Assembly: GCF_019968605.1 (NCBI RefSeq)
Contig: NZ_CP082966.1
Location: 2,281,001 to 2,345,000 of the forward strand
Reading direction: 5' to 3'
Length of the DNA: 64,000 nt
Source of the DNA: Polaribacter litorisediminis
GTDB lineage: Bacteria > Bacteroidota > Bacteroidia > Flavobacteriales > Flavobacteriaceae
This document shows positions 1 through 8,305 of this stretch, in pieces; position 1 is the stretch's first letter, and each line of letters opens with the position of its first letter. The notes below the pieces were generated by a model. It ran no database searches, was not told where the DNA came from, and was given only the letters and a program-made list of their open reading frames with translations. The translations under genes were made by a program, and so were the position numbers.

Positions 1-612
1 ATAAGCCATTTTCTTAAGCAAGTCAGGATCTTTGGTTACAACTGCGCCACCCTCAACACAATGAATGAGTTTAGTAGCATGCATGCTAAGCGTACTGATA
101 TCTCCAAACTCTAATACACTCTTACCTTTGTATTGAGTACCAAAACAGTGTGAAGCATCATATATTATCTTTAAATCGTGCTTATCGGCTATCAGCTTAA
201 TAGCATCAATGTCACATGGGTTTCCAAAACAATGAGTGGCCAAAATAGCAGAAGTCTTTGGTGTGATAGCACTTTCTATCTTCTCTGGATCGATATTAAA
301 TGTATTCTTGTCTATATCAACGAAAATTGGCTTACAATTTTCCCAAACCAAACTGCTGGTTGTTGCGACATACGAAAATGGGGTTGTAATCACTTCTCCA
401 CTTAGACCAAGTGCCTTAATTGCTATTTGTAAAGCTATAGTGCCATTATTGGTTACCAGTAAATGATTCAATTTGAGCTTTTCTTTTAATCGAATCTCAT
501 ATTCGTTCAAGAGCGGCCCATTATTGGTGAGCCATTTTCGCTCCCAAACTCCCTCAAGCAATTGAAATACCTCCTCTTTTGGAGGTAAGAACGGTTTTGT
601 AACAGGTATCAT
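1..612 (-). CDS. DegT/DnrJ/EryC1/StrS-family PLP sugar aminotransferase, C-terminus off window
   Basis: The reverse strand is open from an ATG at 612 to the window edge (204 codons), so the gene is truncated by the window and not broken. The protein starts MIPVTKPFLPPKEE and reads through a ligand-handling segment (VTNNGTIALQIAIKALGL). It carries the PLP-lysine signature SMHATKLIHCVEGG near residues 182-195, where K is the Schiff-base lysine. The family moves an amino group from glutamate to a keto sugar nucleotide (VioA/FdtB/ArnB-like), giving amino sugars for surface glycans. The start MIPVTKP with PPKEE resembles the dTDP-4-keto-6-deoxyhexose aminotransferases, but the exact substrate cannot be read from half a protein. 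It lies at the downstream end of the minus-strand polysaccharide locus, beyond the broken epimerase gene. Confidence 0.9.
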   Translation of the reverse strand, partial: MIPVTKPFLPPKEEVFQLLEGVWERKWLTNNGPLLNEYEIRLKEKLKLNHLLVTNNGTIALQIAIKALGLSGEVITTPFSYVATTSSLVWENCKPIFVDIDKNTFNIDPEKIESAITPKTSAILATHCFGNPCDIDAIKLIADKHDLKIIYDASHCFGTQYKGKSVLEFGDISTLSMHATKLIHCVEGGAVVTKDPDLLKKMAY

Positions 613-756
613 ATTAAAAATTTATTAAAAATTTTAACCAGAAAAATTTGGCTAGAAATTGGAATTACCTCGTCGTCATGATCACAAACAACGAGAGGAC
701 CAAGCAACAAGTTAAAACGATTATTCCAATAAATCCTTCTCCTCCGTTATTAAAAT

Positions 757-1345
757 ATTTTTGTTCATTTATATATTTTTATAATAGTTTTTATATCACT
801 TCACAAATTCAACTATCTCTTTTTTAATGTTTGTGGTTGGTTTATCACTATAATCTCTGTAAATGGCACTTGCATCTGCCTAGGTTTGTTCTACATCTCC
901 GGGCTGCACGGGCATTAATATCCTTTTAGCTTCTGTTCCTAAAGCTTTTTCAATTTCTGTTATATAATCATTTAGTTTTACAGAGCTTCCGTTTCGAATA
1001 TTCTATAAATTGTAAAGACTTTTATTTGGATTTTCCTTTTCTATGGTATTGATTATACCTTCTACTATGTTATCAATATAAGTTAAGTATCTAAAGAGTT
1101 CACTTATATTGATGACTTTAATCGGTTACTTGTTTAAAATTACATCTGTAAATAGAAACATTGCCATATCAGGTCTTCCCCACGGTCCATAAACAGCAAA
1201 AAATCTTAATCCAATTGTTTCGACACCAAATAAATGGCTAAATATATGTGTCATGAGCTCATTACTCTTTTTAGTTGCAGCATACATACTAATTGGGTAA
1301 TAAACATTTTCACTAGTTACAAAAGGTGTTTTTTCATTTAAACTA
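757..1345 (-). pseudogene. UDP-glucuronate 4-epimerase, C-terminal fragment with four in-frame stops
   Basis: Reading from 1345 down, one frame gives LNEKTPFVTSENV, then YAATKKSNELMTHIF (the SDR Tyr-x3-Lys catalytic pair) and FFAVYGPWGRPDMAMF. It continues through LTYIDNIVEGIINTIE, LYN, NDYITEIEKALG, QPGDVEQ, ADASAIYRDY and KNYYKIYK. This is the normal C-terminal half of extended-SDR UDP-glucuronate 4-epimerases. Four stops interrupt it: taa after ILNK (1126-1128), tag after SLYNL, tag where a Trp is expected before ADAS, and tga where a Trp is expected in FVKWYK. There is no frameshift. All three stop types occur, so recoding is not an explanation. The N-terminal half lies 2.7 kb away at 4049-4249. 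The gene is dead. Confidence 0.88.
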
Positions 1346-1706
1346 TAGCCTCTCCAAATTTTAGTATAAATAAATGAGCTGTTCTTTCTGTAATACCAGA
1401 GCAAGCTCACATATAGCTAGCAGACAAACTCTTTGTGATTGTTGACATTTCAAAACAAAAGTAAGCTTTACGTAAAACAAATTTACCCTTATGGAATAAT
1501 GTATTTGCTGTAGCTGGTTCTCGATGATTACACATGTTGAATTATCTTGAGAAATCAGCTTTTCTTTGACAGGCTTTATGGTTGCATTTTAAACATTTAT
1601 AATCGGTTTTATCTTTTAAAGCTGATAGATATTCTTTACAATCCAGGTCGGTTTTGAACCGATTGGTGATCTCTAGAAAATTTTGCCCTTTAAAAATGTC
1701 GATAAT
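1341..1706 (-). pseudogene. IS1595-family (ISXO2-like) transposase N-terminal relic
   Basis: The reverse strand from 1706 reads IDIFKGQNFLEITNRFKT, DLDCKEYLSALKDK and YKCLKCNHKACQRK. After a taa stop it reads MCNHREPATANTLFHKGKF, LRKAYFCFEMSTITKSLS, then a tga stop and GITERTAHLF. The order matches IS1595-type transposases: an N-terminal helical segment, a CxxC...C zinc ribbon, the conserved SATANTLFHK block, then the S-LSA...ITE-TA helix-turn-helix region. The DDE catalytic domain is missing. The fragment ends where the epimerase sequence (LNEKTPF) resumes, so the relic is fused to the epimerase remnant. Two stops and truncation mean it cannot be active. Confidence 0.8.
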
Positions 1707-1765
1707 ATTACGTTTCTATTGGGGACCAAGGTGTGAATTTATCTGCCGACATTAATAAGATTATC

Positions 1766-2809
1766 TTATTTTGAGATTTTATTAACTATATTTTCAAAGT
1801 GATTATAAAATATATCAAAGTTATAATAATTATTTTTAAAGAGTTCTTGTCCTTTTTTGGCTATTTCTAAGTAGTCTCCATAATTCTTATCAACATCAAG
1901 TAATATATCCTTTAGATCACTCAAATCCCATTTTGTAGGTATGTAAGTTTCATTTTTAATATAAAAATTTGGGAAAGTTTCAAGATGATCCATATTGGGT
2001 TTTATTAAAATACATCCATTTATAAAAGCTTCCATGTCTCTATAGCAAATCTCTCCATAGCCAAATGGACTTATCATCGCTTTTGTATTTTGGACTTCTT
2101 TGATATACTTATTTTTATTTATCACTGATCCGGTAACAAAAGATTTTGGATTTTGATTATTTAATTTTTTAAGAGTTTCAACAACACCTTTCCTTTGCGG
2201 CACAGTTTGTCCCGCCATTTTCCCACGGTAAGAAGCTGTTATGCTTCTTCTTGCCATAGGTGAAATGAAGGTAGGATTATTAAAAAAAAATAACTTGAAT
2301 TTATTAGGATTAAATAGAGGCCAATTGGCATAATCTTGATAACCTAAATTCCACCCCAAATTTATTTTATGCAGTTGATCCTTACTTATTCCATGGCAAG
2401 AGTTTTCTCCTTCTAACCAAATTCGATTAGGATGGTACGTATGTGTATAAATATCTTTGTCTTTATATAGTTGCCTTTTTAAAAACAGATCTACATCATT
2501 AATTACAGATAACTCTTTACTTCCAGGGGAGGCTGAAAGATCATAGTATACTATTTTTGAATCAAATTTTCTTAATCTATCCGTATCTCTTTTTACATCC
2601 TCTTTAAGGTTTTCAAAAAATATATTATTTGTTTCATATTTATTTCTATAAAATCTACTGCTGAGAATAACAATATCTCTTTTATTTTTAAAATTTGGTT
2701 TTGCTACAACATTCACATCTAGGCCCTTCTTCTTTAGTTCTTTTTTCCATTTAATAAGAGGATATGCCCAGCCTTGATTTTTATTTGGAATTATAAAGTC
2801 TATATTCAT
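1766..2809 (-). CDS. Glycosyltransferase-like protein (putative GT-B fold), locus cargo between IS elements
   Basis: This is an intact 347-residue frame from ATG 2809. I do not recognise a named family with certainty. The C-terminal third (about residues 245-300) has the look of a GT-B donor domain: an alternating hydrophobic/Gly stretch, AMISPFGYGEICYRDMEAF, then GCILIKPNMDHLETFPNFY. This resembles the Glyco_trans_1_2/exostosin-like pattern in which E, a surface loop and a late Glu contact the nucleotide sugar. The N-terminus lacks a signal peptide or membrane segment, so the protein should be cytosolic. It sits between an IS1595 relic (ends 1706) and an IS4-type element (from 2822), inside the broken epimerase gene. 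It is therefore probably acquired cargo. Substrate unknown; the general glycosyltransferase call is moderate. Confidence 0.6.
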   Translation of the reverse strand: MNIDFIIPNKNQGWAYPLIKWKKELKKKGLDVNVVAKPNFKNKRDIVILSSRFYRNKYETNNIFFENLKEDVKRDTDRLRKFDSKIVYYDLSASPGSKELSVINDVDLFLKRQLYKDKDIYTHTYHPNRIWLEGENSCHGISKDQLHKINLGWNLGYQDYANWPLFNPNKFKLFFFNNPTFISPMARRSITASYRGKMAGQTVPQRKGVVETLKKLNNQNPKSFVTGSVINKNKYIKEVQNTKAMISPFGYGEICYRDMEAFINGCILIKPNMDHLETFPNFYIKNETYIPTKWDLSDLKDILLDVDKNYGDYLEIAKKGQELFKNNYYNFDIFYNHFENIVNKISK

Positions 2810-2821
2810 TTTTTTATTTTT

Positions 2822-4003
2822 TTAATAACTCATGTTACGCAAACAAATCCCCAAAAATGGAATTATGCAGCTTTAGTTGTTGATAAGTTTTTGAGTTCAT
2901 TATAAGCAGCCTGTTGTGCTGCTAAATAGATTTGTGTTTTCATTGCAAAGTGATTTTTTCCTGTTCTTTGTTTCAGCCACTCCAACTTTATATACGCTAT
3001 TATTGACAGGACAAAATGATTCGTTTGTGTTGCTGTTTTTTTAGTTGGAGATTTAGCAAAACCTGTGTTGCTTTTAATTGATTTATGATATTCTTCTACT
3101 GCCCACCGTTTTTTGTAGATTGTAGTTATTTGGTCATACGATACACTTAAATCACTACAAGCCAAGTACAACTCGCCGACTGTATCATTCTCGTTTTTGA
3201 AAACTTGCTTTGTAAGCAACAGCGGAAAGTCTAGTTTTTCAAACCAAACTTCCACGGTCTGCTGTCCTGGCTGTAATGTTTTAATATTTACGTATGTCTC
3301 ATTTTGCTTATCTTCTAATGATAAGGCTACTTTTCGATTGCTTTTTAAGGCAATAATAAAATCGTTTTTCAATGTTTTTTTACAACAAATCATATTTTCT
3401 ACCGAAGAAAACCAGCTATCAGCCAAAACATAATCAAAGTGTATTTTACTACTACATTCTTCCAGCATTTCTCTAAAAAGTTCATTTTTAGTTTTACTAC
3501 TTTTACGCTTTTTCTTCCCTGTTTTTTTGTCGGTAACCCAAAGATCTTTCTTTATAAACTCTACGCCACATGGTATACGCATACCCCCAACTTCCACTAA
3601 AGCAGTTAGGAAATTAATCCCTTTTACAGACCTTCCAAATACATGGTCAAAATGCCAAGTGTTAAGCTCACTTTCAGCTGTATATTGTTTTTCTTGTATA
3701 GAATCATCAAAACTTAAAATGATAGTTTCTTTAGATTGAGTCAATTCTTCAACATAAGGTTTTGCTTTTTTCCATAGAAATTTACTGTCGTAAACACCTG
3801 TCCCTAATGCTCGTGTTATTTTGTCGTGTTTTATTGAAAGTAATGATGCCATTCCTGTTGCTGTCGTGTAAGAACTTGAACTTATCAAGTAATCTGTATA
3901 TAAATCAACAAAATTATCCATCTTTTTTAGTATCTGAGTTATTAACAATATAATCTATAAATATCTTAAAAGCAAATTATTCTTGCGTAAGGTCAGTTAA
4001 TAA
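2822..4003 (-). mobile_element. IS4-type insertion sequence, apparently complete (about 1.18 kb)
   Basis: The element holds one transposase gene and has imperfect terminal inverted repeats. The left end at 2822-2842 and the reverse complement of 3983-4003 match at 17 of 21 positions, with a shared core TTACGCAA at the inner side and TAACT near the outer side. I could not identify a convincing target-site duplication in the A/T-rich flanks, so the outer boundaries may be off by several bases. The insertion lies between the glycosyltransferase-like gene (starts 2809) and the truncated epimerase N-terminus (ends 4049). Confidence 0.78.
2863..3921 (-). CDS. IS4-family DDE transposase
   Basis: The transposase catalyses cut-and-paste movement of its IS. 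I place the start at the ATG at 3921 (MDNFVDLY, 352 aa); the frame stays open to a TTG at 3948. The acidic triad is visible: first Asp in SFDDSIQEK, second in VLADSWFSS, Glu in RWAVEEYHK. The C-terminal region contains the IS4 signature Y-x2-R-x3-E-x6-K exactly, read as YKKRWAVEEYHKSIK. A Lys/Arg-rich insertion (KKTGKKKRKSSK) follows the first catalytic block. No stop or frameshift is seen and the length is normal, so the enzyme may be active. Confidence 0.9.
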   Translation of the reverse strand: MDNFVDLYTDYLISSSSYTTATGMASLLSIKHDKITRALGTGVYDSKFLWKKAKPYVEELTQSKETIILSFDDSIQEKQYTAESELNTWHFDHVFGRSVKGINFLTALVEVGGMRIPCGVEFIKKDLWVTDKKTGKKKRKSSKTKNELFREMLEECSSKIHFDYVLADSWFSSVENMICCKKTLKNDFIIALKSNRKVALSLEDKQNETYVNIKTLQPGQQTVEVWFEKLDFPLLLTKQVFKNENDTVGELYLACSDLSVSYDQITTIYKKRWAVEEYHKSIKSNTGFAKSPTKKTATQTNHFVLSIIAYIKLEWLKQRTGKNHFAMKTQIYLAAQQAAYNELKNLSTTKAA

Positions 4004-4048
4004 TAAAGATTTATTGAGTTCAGTAGTTAGGAACATATCATTTTTTCA

Positions 4049-4249
4049 TTATATATGACTATTGATGCTTTTGTTGTATTGGATTTCACTTTCTGAAACG
4101 CCTAGTTTTTGCAGTCGCTCATGTTTTAAATGAACACCGTAATAATCATTAATATTATCTAATCTTACTACCTCATGGCCTAACTTTAGAAGTTTCTTAG
4201 ATAAGTGATGCCCGATAAACATTGCTGCACCTGTAACTAATATTTTCAT
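4049..4249 (-). pseudogene. UDP-glucuronate 4-epimerase, N-terminal fragment
   Basis: Starting at ATG 4249, the 66-codon frame reads MKILVTGAAMFIGHHL then LGHEVVRLDNINDYYG and RLQKLGVSESEI, after which similarity stops. It matches the first about 60 residues of UDP-glucuronate 4-epimerases: the Rossmann GxxGxxG loop (here GAAMFIG, with Met replacing the second Gly), the acidic residue at the end of beta-2, and the NINDYYD motif. The start lies 39 bp downstream of cysQ in the same orientation, so the intact gene was probably the last member of the PAPS operon. The matching C-terminal half is at 757-1345. The loss of the second glycine suggests decay even in this piece. Confidence 0.85.
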
Positions 4250-4288
4250 TTTCTATTTTATTTTAATAAAGCTTCCATAAAAGCTTAA

Positions 4289-5077
4289 CTATTTTACCAA
4301 AAACCAATTGTTTAAAAGCCTTTCACGATTATACAACATCTCTTTTTGTGTTTTATGGTCATACACTGTTTTACCAGCATATTTGCAAATAGCTTGCCCA
4401 GCTGCCGTATCCCATTCCATTGTTGGTGCAAAACGTGGATATTCATCAGCCACACCTTCTGCCACCATACAAAGTTTTAAAGAGCTACCTTTAGAAAGAG
4501 TGACTACCTCCCCATGTTGCTTTTTGAGTTCTTCAATATAATCTTCTGTTTCTTTAGATAAATGAGATTTACTAGCGACTACTGTATATTTTTCTTTTTT
4601 TAAATCTAAAGGCAATGAGCTCGCTTTTTCCATAATTTTAGATACAGAAGAAAATTCGGTGATATTATTTAACTTAAATGCTCCAAAATCTTTTTCTGCA
4701 AAATATAATTCCTTCAGTACAGGTAAATAAATTACCCCTAAAATTGGAATTTGATTTTCCACAAGCGCAATGTTTACAGTAAACTCTCCGTTTCGTTTGA
4801 TAAACTCTTTAGTGCCATCTATAGGGTCTAAAATCCATAATTGATTCCAACCTTTTCTTTCTTCATACGATATTTCTTTTCCTTCTTCAGAAAGAATCGG
4901 TATTCCGGTTTTTTCTAAGTAAGAAACTAGCACCCTGTGAGAGGCTTTGTCAGCTTTTGTTAAAGGAGAATTATCCCCTTTAATTTCAACTTCAAAATCA
5001 TCTGATTGGTAAATGTCTAAAATTACTTTCGCAGCCTCTAAAGCTGCCTTAATACTTGTCTCTAATAATGAATTCAT
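4289..5077 (-). CDS. cysQ: 3'(2'),5'-bisphosphate nucleotidase
   Basis: CysQ hydrolyses PAP, the product left after sulfate transfer from PAPS, to AMP and phosphate. This prevents PAP from inhibiting sulfotransferases. The 262-residue protein has the Li+-sensitive phosphatase motifs: ILSEEG (61-66), the metal-binding DPIDGT (84-89) and WDTAAGQAI (222-230). The start at ATG 5077 is 7 bp after cysN, so the two are co-transcribed. In Bacteroidota cysQ together with cysNDC and without cysH/cysI fits supply and recycling of PAPS for sulfated glycans as well as assimilation. No sulfotransferase is visible in this window. Confidence 0.95.
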   Translation of the reverse strand: MNSLLETSIKAALEAAKVILDIYQSDDFEVEIKGDNSPLTKADKASHRVLVSYLEKTGIPILSEEGKEISYEERKGWNQLWILDPIDGTKEFIKRNGEFTVNIALVENQIPILGVIYLPVLKELYFAEKDFGAFKLNNITEFSSVSKIMEKASSLPLDLKKEKYTVVASKSHLSKETEDYIEELKKQHGEVVTLSKGSSLKLCMVAEGVADEYPRFAPTMEWDTAAGQAICKYAGKTVYDHKTQKEMLYNRERLLNNWFLVK

Positions 5078-5084
5078 AGTCCTT

Positions 5085-6341
5085 TTATATGATCATACCA
5101 GCTCCAATGGTTTCATTTGTTTGCTCATTAATAATGATAATACTTCCGGTTTGTCTGTTTTTCTTATAAGCATCATAAAATAGTGGTTTCGAAGTTCTAA
5201 TAGTTATACGCCCGATATCATTCATACCAATGCTGTCAAGATTTTCTATTCTATGAAGTGTGTTTATATCTATCTTATATTTTAATTCTTTAATTAAGCC
5301 AACACATTCATTAGTGGTATGTTTAATAACCACTTTTGATCTTAATTGTAAAGGAGCAGTGCTCATCCAAGTTACAATCAAATCGATATCTTGGCCCACT
5401 TCAGGGACATTATTTTCTCGAACAATCATGTCCCCTCTACTCACATCAATTTCATCGTCTAGAGTCATCGTTACCGACATCGGTGCAAATGCTTCTTGAA
5501 TTTGTTCTCCGTTTAATTCGATTGTTTTGATGGTAGACATGAAACCAGAAGGCAATACTTTAATTTTATCACCTGGTTTAAAAACGCCTCCATCAATACG
5601 ACCTGCAAAGCCTCTAAAATCTTGATGCTCATGTGTGTGAGGTCTAATCACAGACTGAATAGGAAAACGACAATCTACATGATTATAATCACTAGAAATA
5701 TGGACTGTTTCTAAATGATACATTAAAGTGCTCCCTTCGTACCAATCCATTTTTTCTGAACGATTTACCACATTATCTCCGTTTAAGGCGGAAATAGGAA
5801 TAAACTGAACATCAGCAATTGCTAGTTTTGAGGAAAAAGCCTTAAAATCTTGCACAATAGTATCATAAACTTCTTGGCTATACTCTACTAAATCCATTTT
5901 ATTGATGCATACAATCGCATGTGGAATACGCAACAAAGAAGCAATAAAAGAATGGCGATGCGTTTGCTCTAACATTCCTTTTCGTGCATCAATTAAAATA
6001 ATAGCAAGGTTGGCTGTAGAAGCCCCTGTAACCATATTTCTAGTATACTGGATGTGTCCTGGTGTATCTGCAATTATAAATTTTCTTTTGGGTGTTGCAA
6101 AATACCTGTAAGCTACATCGATGGTAATTCCTTGTTCCCGTTCTGATTTTAACCCATCTGTTAGCAGAGATAAGTCTACATAATCAAATCCTTTACTCTT
6201 ACTCGAAGCTTCTACAGCATCTAATTGATCTTGAAAGATAGATTTACTGTCATATAACAAACGGCCTATTAAAGTACTTTTGCCATCATCTACACTTCCT
6301 GCAGTGGTAAATCGAAGCAATTCTATATCTTGATAATCCAT
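5085..6341 (-). CDS. cysN: Sulfate adenylyltransferase subunit 1 (GTPase)
   Basis: CysN is the GTPase that drives APS synthesis by CysD from ATP and sulfate. The 418-residue sequence carries the translation-factor GTPase motifs: P-loop GSVDDGKST (15-23), DTPGH (92-96) and NKMD (147-150). Two C-terminal beta-barrel domains follow, as in EF-Tu. The length matches CysN alone, so there is no fused CysC domain; the kinase is encoded separately. It lies 20 bp downstream of cysD and 7 bp upstream of cysQ on the same strand. Confidence 0.96.
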   Translation of the reverse strand: MDYQDIELLRFTTAGSVDDGKSTLIGRLLYDSKSIFQDQLDAVEASSKSKGFDYVDLSLLTDGLKSEREQGITIDVAYRYFATPKRKFIIADTPGHIQYTRNMVTGASTANLAIILIDARKGMLEQTHRHSFIASLLRIPHAIVCINKMDLVEYSQEVYDTIVQDFKAFSSKLAIADVQFIPISALNGDNVVNRSEKMDWYEGSTLMYHLETVHISSDYNHVDCRFPIQSVIRPHTHEHQDFRGFAGRIDGGVFKPGDKIKVLPSGFMSTIKTIELNGEQIQEAFAPMSVTMTLDDEIDVSRGDMIVRENNVPEVGQDIDLIVTWMSTAPLQLRSKVVIKHTTNECVGLIKELKYKIDINTLHRIENLDSIGMNDIGRITIRTSKPLFYDAYKKNRQTGSIIIINEQTNETIGAGMII

Positions 6342-6361
6342 GATTCTATCCTATTTTATTT

Positions 6362-7267
6362 TTAAAAGTAACCTTGTTTTTTACGATCTTCCATAGCTGT
6401 TTCCGCACGTTTATCATCTGCTCGACCTCCACGCTCGGTTGTTCTGGTTGTTGCAATCTCCTCAATAACTTTATCAAGAGTATCCGCTTCAGATTCTACT
6501 GCGCCTGTAATTGGCATATCACCACAAGTTCTATATCGAATGGTCATATTCACCACCTTCTCTCCTTCTTTTAATTTGATAAATTCAGAATTCGAGAGAA
6601 TAACGCCATCTCTCACCACGCAATCACGTTGATGCGAGAAATAAAGCATTGGTAATTCAATATTCTCTAGCTTCATATATTCCCAAACATCCATTTCTGT
6701 CCAATTCGAAATTGGAAATATTCTAAAATGCTCCCCAAAATTCATACGTCCGTTAAAAAGATTCCATAATTCTGGTCGCTGGTTTTTGGGATCCCACTGA
6801 CCAAACTCATCTCTATGAGAAAAAAAACGTTCTTTAGCTCGTGCCTTTTCTTCATCTCTTCGAGCCCCCCCCATCGCTGCATCTATTTTATGAGCTTCTA
6901 AAGTATCTAAAAGAGAAACAATTTGCAAGGCGTTACGAGAAGCATCGGCCCCCGTTTCTTCTTTAACGCGGCCTTTATCAATAGCTTCTTGTACCGAGCC
7001 TACAATCAATTTAACACCTAGTTTTTCAACAAGCTGATCACGAAATTCAATGGTTTCCGGAAAATTATGTCCTGTATCTACATGAATTAAAGGAAAAGGT
7101 ATTTTTGCTGGATAAAAAGCTTTTTTTGCTAAATGGGTTAACAAAATTGAATCTTTTCCTCCTGAAAAAAGTAAAGCAGGATTTTCAAATTGGGCAGCTA
7201 TTTCTCTTATGACAAAAATAGCTTCTGACTCCAATTCTCTAAGATGATTGATGATGTAGTTACTCAT
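6362..7267 (-). CDS. cysD: Sulfate adenylyltransferase subunit 2
   Basis: CysD is the catalytic ATP sulfurylase subunit of the CysDN complex and adenylylates sulfate to APS. The 301-residue protein has the PP-loop SGGKDS (35-40), the PAPS-reductase-like HVDTGHNFPET block, and the basic GGARRDEEKARAKE segment typical of CysD. It ends in the KRAETAMEDRKKQGYF tail seen in full-length homologues. Its ATG at 7267 overlaps the end of cysC by 8 bp, which indicates translational coupling. Confidence 0.97.
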   Translation of the reverse strand: MSNYIINHLRELESEAIFVIREIAAQFENPALLFSGGKDSILLTHLAKKAFYPAKIPFPLIHVDTGHNFPETIEFRDQLVEKLGVKLIVGSVQEAIDKGRVKEETGADASRNALQIVSLLDTLEAHKIDAAMGGARRDEEKARAKERFFSHRDEFGQWDPKNQRPELWNLFNGRMNFGEHFRIFPISNWTEMDVWEYMKLENIELPMLYFSHQRDCVVRDGVILSNSEFIKLKEGEKVVNMTIRYRTCGDMPITGAVESEADTLDKVIEEIATTRTTERGGRADDKRAETAMEDRKKQGYF

Positions 7268-7859
7268 TTTTTAAAGTTAATTTTGTTAATATAAAATCTA
7301 AAATATTTTTTGCAGATTGCTCTATGGTAACATTATCTGTAATGATTTCTAGATCTGGATTTATAGGAGCTTGATATGGCGCTGTAAGACCTGTCATATT
7401 TTTAATCTCTCCTAATCTTGCTTTTTTATAGAGTCCTTTTACATCTCTCCTTTCGCACTCAGCTAAAGAAGTATTCACATAGATTTCAATGACATTTTCT
7501 GCTCCTAAAATTGCTTTAATGCTATCCCTATCTTTTATGTAGGGAGAAACAAAAGCTGCAAGCGTTACAATTCCGGCATCCACAAATAATTTCGAGATTT
7601 CCGCAATTCTTCTAATATTTTCTTTTCTGTCCTCTTCTGAAAACCCTAAACTTTTGTTAATACCAAGCCTAATATTATCACCATCTAAAGTATATGTTGA
7701 AATTTTTAATTGATGAAGCTCGTGCTCAATGATATTGGCTAAAGTAGACTTGCCAGAGCCAGAAAGTCCCGTAAACCAAATTAAGAAGGAATTATGTTGA
7801 TGCAATTTTTGCCTATCTTTTCTTGATATTTGATAGTCTTGCTGAAATACATTACTCAT
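7260..7859 (-). CDS. cysC: Adenylylsulfate (APS) kinase
   Basis: CysC phosphorylates APS to PAPS, the universal sulfate donor. The 199-residue protein contains the Walker A motif GLSGSGKST (31-39), DGDNIR (59-64) that contacts APS, and the AAFVSPYIKDRD block. It is a stand-alone kinase, not a CysN-CysC fusion. It overlaps the DUF2061 gene by 4 bp (ATGA) upstream and cysD by 8 bp downstream, so the three genes are tightly coupled. Confidence 0.96.
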   Translation of the reverse strand: MSNVFQQDYQISRKDRQKLHQHNSFLIWFTGLSGSGKSTLANIIEHELHQLKISTYTLDGDNIRLGINKSLGFSEEDRKENIRRIAEISKLFVDAGIVTLAAFVSPYIKDRDSIKAILGAENVIEIYVNTSLAECERRDVKGLYKKARLGEIKNMTGLTAPYQAPINPDLEIITDNVTIEQSAKNILDFILTKLTLKNE

Positions 7860-8305
7860 ATCTGATTCATTTTTTGCGCCATACCTCGTTTTTCTTTCAT
7901 TCTTTTAAGTCTCTTATCCAGTCCAAAATTAATACGATACCATAATTTTTCATGAAGATAATATAAAATCATTTTAGTCCCCACTTCAGAACCACCTATT
8001 TTTAACCCGGCCAATGGGTTTCCCGAAATAATCCAACTTAAAATAATGGTATCTAACGTACCGATTGCTCTCCATGAAAATGTTTTGAAAATGTGTCGCT
8101 TATTACTTTCAATTATTTTAGATTTAAACCACAAACGTTCATGAAAATAATAAAGCAACATTTTAGTAATTAGTTCAAAACCACCTATTTTGAAAGCCAT
8201 CGAAAAATCCCCTAAAATAAACCAAGAGAGTACAATCGTATCTATAGTTCCTAATATTCTCCAAGTGATTGTTTTTGCGAGGTGCCTTTTACTTAATTTA
8301 ATCAT
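7856..8305 (-). CDS. Tandem DUF2061 membrane protein of the PAPS operon
   Basis: The 149-residue protein is made of two DUF2061 units. The first starts KRHLAKTITWRILGTIDT (6-23) and the second KRHIFKTFSWRAIGTLDT (69-86). Each is followed by hydrophobic helices with IGG and a helix ending in the YYxHExLW motif. Four transmembrane helices are likely, followed by a basic cytosolic tail (DKRLKRMKEKRG). The biochemical function of DUF2061 is not established. Its position as first gene of the cysCDNQ operon, coupled to cysC by a 4-bp overlap, suggests a role in sulfate or sulfation physiology. That is inference from context. Confidence 0.88.
   Translation of the reverse strand: MIKLSKRHLAKTITWRILGTIDTIVLSWFILGDFSMAFKIGGFELITKMLLYYFHERLWFKSKIIESNKRHIFKTFSWRAIGTLDTIILSWIISGNPLAGLKIGGSEVGTKMILYYLHEKLWYRINFGLDKRLKRMKEKRGMAQKMNQI

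Noticed and set aside
660..760. Short minus-strand hydrophobic frame ending FVIMTTR (about 34 codons)
   Set aside because: No usable start codon in frame, and it sits right after the end of the broken epimerase gene; a decayed membrane peptide or chance.
2822..4003. Exact target-site duplication for the IS4-type element
   Set aside because: Flanks are A/T-rich and no duplicated string longer than a few bases could be defended.
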